NCBI RefSeq assembly: GCF_009690905.1
Contig: NZ_VOSW01000038.1
Location: 22,946-86,945, forward strand
Origin: Paraburkholderia madseniana
GTDB lineage: Bacteria; Pseudomonadota; Gammaproteobacteria; Burkholderiales; Burkholderiaceae
Direction: 5' to 3'
DNA length: 64,000 bases
The position numbers and the translations under genes were made by a program. Position 1 is the first letter of the stretch; every line of letters starts with the position of its first letter. Of this stretch, positions 58,064 to 64,000 are shown one piece after another. The notes below the pieces were generated by a model that was not told the origin of the DNA, searched no databases, and saw only the letters and a list, made by a program, of their open reading frames with translations.

Positions 58064-59683
58064 TCAGTCAACCGCCCCTTCGCCGCCCAAAAGCGTGCGG
58101 CCGGTATCGGTCGGGCTGGCAGTGGCTGGCGTGCGGCCGAGAAATCCCAGCACGACGAGCGCGGAGGCCAGTGTGATTGCAACGAGAATGTGGAGCAGGA
58201 TGCGGAACGCGCCATCGTATGCCTGCGCGAGAATGGGCTGCCCCAGCGCGGGCAGAAGAGCGACGGCATGGGGCAGATCGCCGGTTGCCACGCGCTGGGC
58301 GGCTTGCGCGGCGGCATCGCGCGAAACGGGCGGGAACGCTGCGAGTGCATCGGATAGCCTTAGACGTGTGAGGACCGCCAATATCGCACCGGCGATTGCG
58401 AGCGTCATGCCCTCTCCCGCGACACGCGTCGTGCTGAAGATGCCGGTTGCCATGCCCGCGCGTTCCTTTGGAACGACGCTGACTGACAAGCCATCCATCA
58501 GACCCCACGGCAGGCCGGCGCCGACTCCGATGATGAACAGCGGAAGCGTCAGGGCACCGGATGGCGCGTCAGGCGCGATGCCACCGAACCAAAGCATACC
58601 GACCGCCGCTATGACGAGGCCGGCCGCTGAAATGACACCGGCCGACATCCATCGCGTGAGAAATGCAGCCGTGATAGGCACAAAGAGCATCGGCGCCGAT
58701 AGCGAAAGCATCATCAAGCCGGCGTCGATCGCAGAATGTCCTTCAATGCCGATAAATCGCGTGGGCAAGACTAGAAGCAGCGTAACGTAACAAAATGCCG
58801 TCGCTAGCGGGAGCGCCTGCACACCTACGAAGCGCGGATAGCGAAATAGCGACAGGTCGAGCATTGGCCGGGAAGCACGCTTTTCGATCCAGACGAACGC
58901 GATGAACATCGCCACGGCGCCTGAGAACAGTCCAATGATAAGAGGGCTGCTCCAGCCGCTTTCCGGCCCTTGCAACAGCCCGAATGTGAAGAGTGTCAGC
59001 GCGGCGGTGAAGCTGGCGGCGCCAGGCCAATCGAGACCCGTGGCATTGGGGTCGTACGATTCTCTTAGCTTCGGAACGCCGAGTGCAAATCCGGTCAAGC
59101 CGATTGCGGCATCCGCGAGGAAGAACGAACGCCAACCGAACGTCTCCGTGAGAAACCCGGCGAGTAGTGGGCCAAGCGCCAAGCCGATGCCGAAGGTGGT
59201 GCCGAGCATGCTGAACGCGCGGGCGCGCCCATGTCCGTCGAACTCCTGTGCGAGCGCTGCCGACGCGCCGGCCAGGACCAACGCGGCGGCAATGCCCTGT
59301 AGCGCGCGCTGAAAATCGACCCACAACAGAGTCGGCGCCGCGGCGATCCCAAGTGATGTCAACGCGAAGAGCACCACGCCTATGGCGAATACACGCTTTC
59401 GTCCGAACAGATCGGCAAGCGCTCCAGAGGCCATCAGACTGCTGCCGAAGCTCAGCATGAAGGCGTTGAGAATCCAGTTGATCGCCACTGGGCTGCCTCC
59501 CAAGGCGGTGCCGATGGCCGGCGCGGACACGGCCGCACCGCCGAAATTCAGCGGCAGCACGAGCACGGCGATGCAAATGCCCACGAGGATCAGCATCTGT
59601 TGCGAGGCGCTACGGGGGACTGCTACGTCAGCTACTGGCATAACACTAACCGAGGCGGACGGGGTAACGCTTTTTTCCTGCAC
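58064..59683 (-). CDS. DHA2-family MFS efflux transporter (14 TMS)
   Basis: A 539-residue 14-helix drug/H+ antiporter. It has a 28-residue polar start, then LILVGICIAVLVLPLNFGGA, motif A GALADLFGRKRVFAIGVVLF, motif C SMLGTTFGIGLALGPLLAGF and WRSFFLADAAIGLTGFALGV. The start is taken as GTG 59683; ATG 59641 is an alternative. It follows the broken DHA2 gene on the same strand by about 70 bases and may be controlled by the divergent TetR at 60455. Its N-terminal region differs from that of the pump at 30387, so it is not a recent copy. Confidence 0.87.
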   Translation of the reverse strand: MQEKSVTPSASVSVMPVADVAVPRSASQQMLILVGICIAVLVLPLNFGGAAVSAPAIGTALGGSPVAINWILNAFMLSFGSSLMASGALADLFGRKRVFAIGVVLFALTSLGIAAAPTLLWVDFQRALQGIAAALVLAGASAALAQEFDGHGRARAFSMLGTTFGIGLALGPLLAGFLTETFGWRSFFLADAAIGLTGFALGVPKLRESYDPNATGLDWPGAASFTAALTLFTFGLLQGPESGWSSPLIIGLFSGAVAMFIAFVWIEKRASRPMLDLSLFRYPRFVGVQALPLATAFCYVTLLLVLPTRFIGIEGHSAIDAGLMMLSLSAPMLFVPITAAFLTRWMSAGVISAAGLVIAAVGMLWFGGIAPDAPSGALTLPLFIIGVGAGLPWGLMDGLSVSVVPKERAGMATGIFSTTRVAGEGMTLAIAGAILAVLTRLRLSDALAAFPPVSRDAAAQAAQRVATGDLPHAVALLPALGQPILAQAYDGAFRILLHILVAITLASALVVLGFLGRTPATASPTDTGRTLLGGEGAVD

Positions 59684-59755
59684 GGACGATCTCTCTGTTC
59701 AACTTCCACGGTTATGCCCATCAGGACATGCGGATTCACCCGGTTTAATTCCGCG

Positions 59756-60223
59756 CTATCGCGGTGCGATCCGCGTATGGCCGCTCACCTCCCGACCTGC
59801 ATCCGGTTCTATGCCGATAAAGTAGAGGACCGAGAACAGCACCAGCGCAGACACTATTGGCGTGGTGACGGTCTTCATGCCCAGATTGCCGGCCGCGTAC
59901 GCGAGCACCAGCAAACCCGCAGCGAATGCATTCAACCCGAAGCCCAACTGGAACAGCAGTGGTAACAGGAAGGGTGAGACGCTAACCGATACGACATATA
60001 ACGAACCGCCGTCGAGGGTCACGCGGAACGTCGGAATTCGCCAGGGCGAAAGATCGATCAGGGGATGTTCGGCGCGTCCGAAATGCCGTATGGCCAGGAC
60101 TGCAGCGACAAAGCCGCAGATCAGCGCGGTAGTTGCGATCACCGTCGCATCCAGATTCTCCATGAAATAGGCACTGGCGACGATCAGCGCGATGATGACC
60201 GGCTGGCGGCTTGACAAAGACAT
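59756..60223 (-). pseudogene. DHA2-family MFS gene with two in-frame internal deletions
   Basis: A 155-codon open frame made of three pieces of a 14-helix pump. Residues 1-33 are the start and helix 1 (IVASAYFMENLDATVIATTA). The chain then jumps to the middle of the protein (GRAEHPLIDLSPWRIPTFRV, then SVSPFLLPLLFQLGFGLNAF). After MKTVTTPI it jumps to the C-terminal helix and tail (SALVLFSVLYFIGIEPDAGR). About two thirds of the protein is missing, yet no stop or frameshift occurs. It cannot form a normal transporter. It is divergent from the intact TetR gene, the place of the regulated pump. Confidence 0.75.
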
Positions 60224-60386
60224 GGGCGGAAAACGGAATCCGGTCTGTGCGACAGGCCCTCAAACGCTTCAGATTGAGCCGTTTGCGGTCGGTGGCAATC
60301 AAAGTTGGGGCTCGCTTCGCGGCAGCCTGAGATAATGAATGGCTGCGTCCGGGTGGCTGGCGAGACTTTTCCGCGTACCCGGACGA

Positions 60387-60424
60387 TATACTCTACCAAA
60401 CCATAAGTCGTCATGTGAAGACTT
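60387..60424 (+). promoter_or_regulatory. Promoter and operator of the TetR gene
   Basis: TATACT at 60387-60392 followed by AAGTCGTCA-TG-TGAAGACTT at 60405-60424, a 9-2-9 dyad with one mismatch. The operator covers the predicted transcription start, fitting autorepression. The same arrangement with a perfect dyad is found at 32017-32054. Confidence 0.65.
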
Positions 60425-60454
60425 ATTTTTAAAAACGATGGACACGGGAGCGTT

Positions 60455-61207
60455 ATGAAGGCCAAACCCAGGGATGTTGCAGAGCCGGGCAGCAAGACCG
60501 TAGCGGGTCGCGCGCCGATCAAGCGGCCGATGAAGAAAGCACCGCAGCGTCTGCCACGCGCCGAGCGTCAGGCGCGCGTGCTGGAGAAGGCCGCCGAATA
60601 TTTCGCCGAGCACGGCTTGACCGCGCAGACTCGCGCGATTGCAGAGGCTTGTGGCGTGTCGCAACGTTTGCTGTATAGCCTTTTCCCTAGCAAGGCCGCG
60701 TTGATCGACGAAGTTTATAAGCGCGAAATTGTGGGAACCTTCAAGGCGATGTGGTTTGTGCAACTGAAAGACCGCAGTGTGCCCCTTGAAAGCAGGCTCA
60801 ATACTTTTTATCGCGAGTACTATGACACCCTGCTGACGCGGCAGTGGCTTCGCCTGTTCCTGTACTCTTCGCTTGAAGATCTGCAAATGGCCCCGACGTA
60901 CACGAATGCCGTCGTGACGCATGCGCTTGAGATCATTGTCACTGAGACGGCGCACGAATTGGGACGCGGCGTACCGGCCGATCCGGCTCATCTGACCGAG
61001 GTGGGTTGGTTGCTGCACGGCGCGGTATCCCACCTTGCGATTCGCCGCCGTATTTATTCGAACGACAACACCACGCCCAGCGACGCGGTGATTGCGATGC
61101 ACGTGCGCGCCTTCCTCACGAGTGCGCCAGCGCTGCTTCCGGCGCTGGCTCCTGAGCCTGACGCGCTGGCGGCCTCGCCAGGCGATGGGCACATCACGCG
61201 GAAGTAG
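60455..61207 (+). CDS. TetR-family transcriptional repressor
   Basis: A 250-residue TetR protein. A basic leader of about 35 residues precedes the helix-turn-helix (RVLEKAAEYFAEHGLTAQTR, then AIAEACGVSQRLLYSLFPSK), followed by the helical ligand domain (LESRLNTFYREYYDTLLTRQ, LRLFLYSSLEDLQMAPTYTN). GGGAG precedes the ATG. The divergent gene is the deleted DHA2 relic, with the intact DHA2 gene behind it. A decayed copy of this gene and its operator lies at 32 kb beside another DHA2 pump, so this repressor could now serve both sites. Confidence 0.9.
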   Translation: MKAKPRDVAEPGSKTVAGRAPIKRPMKKAPQRLPRAERQARVLEKAAEYFAEHGLTAQTRAIAEACGVSQRLLYSLFPSKAALIDEVYKREIVGTFKAMWFVQLKDRSVPLESRLNTFYREYYDTLLTRQWLRLFLYSSLEDLQMAPTYTNAVVTHALEIIVTETAHELGRGVPADPAHLTEVGWLLHGAVSHLAIRRRIYSNDNTTPSDAVIAMHVRAFLTSAPALLPALAPEPDALAASPGDGHITRK

Positions 61208-61398
61208 GCGATCGACCCGCTTTTCACCTTGGTCGAACTTGCGTCGCGCCAATCTTATGGCGACCGAACCGGCGGTAGCGATCAGGCGGCCCATTTCGGC
61301 CGTGCAGAGCAGAATCGGCGTCGAACTGATCCAGCGAAGCAATGCGTGGCGCAAGGTCATCGGGCCAACACTGCCCGATGACCGCAAAGCGCAAGCGC

Positions 61399-62553
61399 TT
61401 AGAACGCGTGCCGGATACCGACGCGCGCGAGGACCTGATTCGCGCTCGACGACGGTGCATCCGCGCCCGTTATAAACGCGGTATTCAACGGGGCCGACAC
61501 CGTGCCGCCACCCGATGCGTGCTGGTACAAGCCCTGCACATAGACGTCGGTGCGCACTGACAGGTTGTAGTCCGCCATCAAGCCGAACTGCTGGTATTTC
61601 GGCTTTGAATTGCCTGCATTGCTGTTGAAATGGGCAATCGTGTAGTTGTACATCGCGCCGACATACGCGGCCTTCGTCAATTGATACTTGGCGTTGAGTT
61701 CGAAGTTGTCGAATTTCAGGCTGCTTGCGGTGTTCGCGAAGTTGCCGACGTAGACCGAGCCGGTCGCGTCGTTCAGGCTCGTATGGCTATACACGAAGCC
61801 GAGCATCGTCGGTCCGATCGTGTAGTTAATGCCCGCGCCCCAGACTTGTTGACGGCCCGCAAAAAAGTCGGTGTCGTCGGTTGCGAGCGAACCGCCTGTC
61901 GTGCCGCCCGGATTGTTGATCTGCATATAAGCCGCGGCCACCGTCACATTGCTGCCCACGTACTGCGCGCCGAGGCTGTAAGACCGATTGTTCGCGAAGC
62001 CACCTGCCTGGTTGCTGAAGCCGTACAGACCGCCGAACGTAAAGCCGCCGTACGTATTGCTCGTGTACTTCACGCTGTTGTTCAAACGGAAGGAGTTGTC
62101 GGTGTTGTCGTTATCGTACGGATGCGACATCAGATAGCCCGCCCAGTTGCCGTTTGCCGTCAGCGGCGCGAGGAAGTCGACGACGGAGTCATATTGCCGG
62201 CCCATCGTCAGCGTGCCGAATTGCGCCGAGCTCAGGCCGACGTAGGCCTGACGCCCGAACATCCGGCCGCCCTGCCCGAGCTTGCCTGAGTTGACGTCGA
62301 ATCCGTTTTCCAACTGGAAGATAGCCTTGTTTCCACCGCCCAGATCCTCCGAGCCCTTCAGGCCCCAGCGGCTGCCTTGCGCAAAACCGCTTTCCATCTG
62401 TATGTTCGAATGGCCGCCGGTATTGTTGGTGTAATTCAGGCCCTCGTCGATCAGACCGTAAAGCGTCACGCTGCTTTGCGCCATCGCGCTGATAGGGGCA
62501 AACGTACAGCCGAGCGCGGTATTGGCAACCGCGGCAATCAGGAGTTTTTTCAT
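61399..62553 (-). CDS. Gram-negative trimeric porin (Burkholderia type)
   Basis: A 384-residue outer-membrane porin. Signal peptide MKKLLIAAVANTALGCTFAP ending AMAQ, then SSVTLYGLIDEGLNYTNNTG, the conserved GSRWGLKGSEDLGGGNKAIF then QLENGFDV, RMFGRQAYVGLSSAQFGTLT and the C-terminal LARVGIRHAF with terminal Phe. This is the typical 16-stranded porin of Burkholderiaceae. The start ATG 62553 has AAGGA upstream; a TTG three bases earlier is unlikely. It stands alone and is a general diffusion pore for small solutes. Confidence 0.95.
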   Translation of the reverse strand: MKKLLIAAVANTALGCTFAPISAMAQSSVTLYGLIDEGLNYTNNTGGHSNIQMESGFAQGSRWGLKGSEDLGGGNKAIFQLENGFDVNSGKLGQGGRMFGRQAYVGLSSAQFGTLTMGRQYDSVVDFLAPLTANGNWAGYLMSHPYDNDNTDNSFRLNNSVKYTSNTYGGFTFGGLYGFSNQAGGFANNRSYSLGAQYVGSNVTVAAAYMQINNPGGTTGGSLATDDTDFFAGRQQVWGAGINYTIGPTMLGFVYSHTSLNDATGSVYVGNFANTASSLKFDNFELNAKYQLTKAAYVGAMYNYTIAHFNSNAGNSKPKYQQFGLMADYNLSVRTDVYVQGLYQHASGGGTVSAPLNTAFITGADAPSSSANQVLARVGIRHAF

Positions 62554-62655
62554 CAATGCGGATCCTTGTGGGTAAGAACGCCGCGCCGGTGCATCGCCCG
62601 CGCTTTTCGCGCGGCGTCCAGGTGCAGCCGACGTCAGGTGTTCGCACTTTAGGAC

Positions 62656-63639
62656 CTACAAAATCTCGCCCCACAGCAATTCAGTATTGCTCGATTGGTG
62701 TTGTGCGGGGCCCACGCGTACGTCGCTTCGGGCCTTGCTTTCGAGCGGTTTCAGACGATAGCGCTCCACGACGAAATCGACGAAACTGCGCAAGGCAACC
62801 GCCATGTGCGGCTGCCCGAAATACAGCAGCCACACAGTGCGTTCGTCGCCGCATAGCGTCACGTCGCCGAGCAACGCACGCAAGCTGCCGTTGGCCAGTT
62901 CGTTCTGCACGAACGAACGTGATAAGCGCGCGATTCCGAGTCCCGCCTGCACCGCACGCTTGACGACCTGAGGACTTTGTATGTTCAGGATCGGCCGCAC
63001 GACGACGCGTTGTGTGCCGTGGGCGTCGCGAAACTCCCAGTAGCGGCTCGGCGCATCCGACGCGACGAGCACGTCGTGCGAGGCCAGTTCACCCGGCGTA
63101 CTTGGCGCCGGGCGACGCGCCAGATAGTCTGGGCTTGCAACAATCACGTCGCGTGTTTGCGCGAGCGGTCGGCACACCAGCGACGAATCACGCAGGTGAC
63201 GCTCCGCACTGAAGCAGACATCGAACTCGCTGGCCGCGACGTCGCTCATATTGTCGAACACTGTCAGGTCGAAACTCATGCGGGGTTCCTGGGCACGGTA
63301 AGCGGCAAGCACGTCCGGTAGATCCGTAGTCGCGTACAGCGACGACGCCGCGATCCGCAGCGAACCGGTCGGCTGTTCCACCGCGGAGGCAATACATTCG
63401 TCCATGTCATCGAGCTGCCTGAGTAACTCGATGCAGCGCTCCCAATACAGTTGGCCTGTCACCGTCAACGATACGCGCCGCGTAGTCCGGTTGACTAGCC
63501 GAACGCCTAAGTGTTCCTCGAGCGTCGCGACACTGCGCGTGACAACCGAATTGGAAATACCCAATTGCTTGGCGGCTTCGGCGAAATTCAGGTACTCCGC
63601 GACTTTGGCGAAGATGCGTATCGACGCCAACTGGTTCAT
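62656..63639 (-). CDS. LysR-type regulator
   Basis: A 327-residue LysR protein: LASIRIFAKVAEYLNFAEAA, then KQLGISNSVVTRSVATLEEH for the helix-turn-helix, LRIAASSLYATTDLPDVLAA starting the effector domain, and a 30-residue polar tail (KARSDVRVGPAQHQSSNTEL). The subgroup is that of CrgA/DmlR-like regulators. The start at 63639 has AGGGA before it; the open frame extends 27 codons further without signals. No obvious target gene is adjacent; the porin gene downstream is on the same strand. Confidence 0.89.
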   Translation of the reverse strand: MNQLASIRIFAKVAEYLNFAEAAKQLGISNSVVTRSVATLEEHLGVRLVNRTTRRVSLTVTGQLYWERCIELLRQLDDMDECIASAVEQPTGSLRIAASSLYATTDLPDVLAAYRAQEPRMSFDLTVFDNMSDVAASEFDVCFSAERHLRDSSLVCRPLAQTRDVIVASPDYLARRPAPSTPGELASHDVLVASDAPSRYWEFRDAHGTQRVVVRPILNIQSPQVVKRAVQAGLGIARLSRSFVQNELANGSLRALLGDVTLCGDERTVWLLYFGQPHMAVALRSFVDFVVERYRLKPLESKARSDVRVGPAQHQSSNTELLWGEIL

Positions 63640-63883
63640 CGTGTTCCCTGGCGCATGCCGGATGACAAGCTTCGGACGCAATACGGCGGTGTGAGTGGGC
63701 GAGAAACCATGGGTGGGCACTCCATCTGCTAGACGTCGAACTCCTCGCGAGGCTGGAATCGCGTGGGTACGCGCGCGCCTAATCGCGGGAGGTTAGTTCT
63801 CAGCATAACGGCCACTTCGTTACCCAAAGCCGTCCTGCAGATTACAGGATTGTCATTTTCCTGGTTAAGACTTAGAGACGGTT

Positions 63884-64000
63884 TCAAAAAGGCTCCTGCA
63901 TAGATCGCTGGAGGGTATTCCAACAGATGAGGCAAGCGGCGAACTTCAAGAAAGCTTCATGGATCCTGGCAAGGCGCTCGTAGCGGACTCGAAGACGATG
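63884..64000 (-). mobile_element. IS5-family transposase, C-terminal end (continues beyond window)
   Basis: The minus-strand frame reads LRVRYERLARIHEAFLKFAA followed by CLICWNTLQRSMQEPF and a stop, and is open to the window edge. IS5-family transposases end with the near-identical pattern VRYERRADIHEAFL-x-L-x-CALICWR. The sequence GAGACGGTTTCAAAAAGG at 63875-63892 just after the stop looks like the element's terminal repeat. Here the CDS may be intact; its 5' part is outside the window. Confidence 0.75.

Noticed and set aside
61208..61398. Open frames in the gap between TetR and porin genes
   Set aside because: Several short frames on both strands, none with family signature or start signal; nothing can be supported.
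1..64000. tRNA, rRNA, CRISPR array, toxin-antitoxin or phage genes
   Set aside because: None could be recognised on either strand by reading; small RNAs without sequence signature cannot be excluded.

Overview
The window looks like chromosome or megaplasmid DNA of a beta-proteobacterium of the Burkholderiaceae (Paraburkholderia/Caballeronia type). This is inferred from the high G+C codon use, a Burkholderia-type trimeric porin, an OmpW, many LysR/LacI/GntR/AraC regulators, and a very high density of sugar-acid, amide and amino-acid catabolic operons with MFS transporters. I saw no rRNA, tRNA, CRISPR array or replication origin.

Layout. 0-7 kb: the 3' part of an acyl-CoA synthetase gene, OmpW, an aldo/keto reductase next to a dkgB gene reduced to 59 codons by an in-frame deletion, a LysR gene with a duplicated palindromic operator, and a LacI-type regulator. 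7-22 kb: glyoxylate and sugar-acid catabolism. It holds malate synthase G, GlcG, an SMP-30 lactonase, a UxaA/GarD-family dehydratase, two ACS-family MFS permeases, an enolase-superfamily dehydratase, a DHDPS-family lyase, a 2-hydroxyacid dehydrogenase, an IlvD/Edd-family sugar-acid dehydratase, a GntR regulator and uronate dehydrogenase. Two LacI-type operators sit between the divergent lactonase and dehydratase genes. 22-26 kb: an FAH-family hydrolase, AraC and LysR regulators and a LigI-like lactonase. 26-30 kb: a likely D-amino-acid operon (MFS, D-glutamate cyclase, DSD1-type PLP enzyme, RidA).

32-54 kb is the most coherent and least familiar part, an amide/peptide nitrogen-scavenging island. 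A leftward operon carries an NMT1-type ABC importer, an amidase, a gamma-glutamyltransferase and an OFA-type MFS. An asparaginase sits in the middle. A rightward operon carries a peptide ABC importer with a fused double ATPase, a second amidase, a MetX-like alpha/beta hydrolase, a paralogous OFA-type MFS, an M20 amidohydrolase and a beta-lactamase-fold hydrolase, followed by a MarR gene. Three sites with the sigma-54 promoter pattern (GG, 10 bp, GC), each with an inverted repeat about 55-60 bp upstream, stand before the leftward operon, the rightward operon and the MarR gene. The promoter and start of the MarR gene also exist as a dead copy before the rightward operon.

54-64 kb: HxlR, a class II aldolase, LysR with an MFS, a DHA2 efflux gene beside an internally deleted DHA2 relic, a TetR gene (with a decayed copy of the gene and its operator at 32 kb), a porin, LysR, and the end of an IS5-family element at the window edge. 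A recurring feature is gene decay by internal deletion, sometimes leaving a short open frame, plus IS3 and IS6 transposase fragments. All functional calls are from sequence reading alone.
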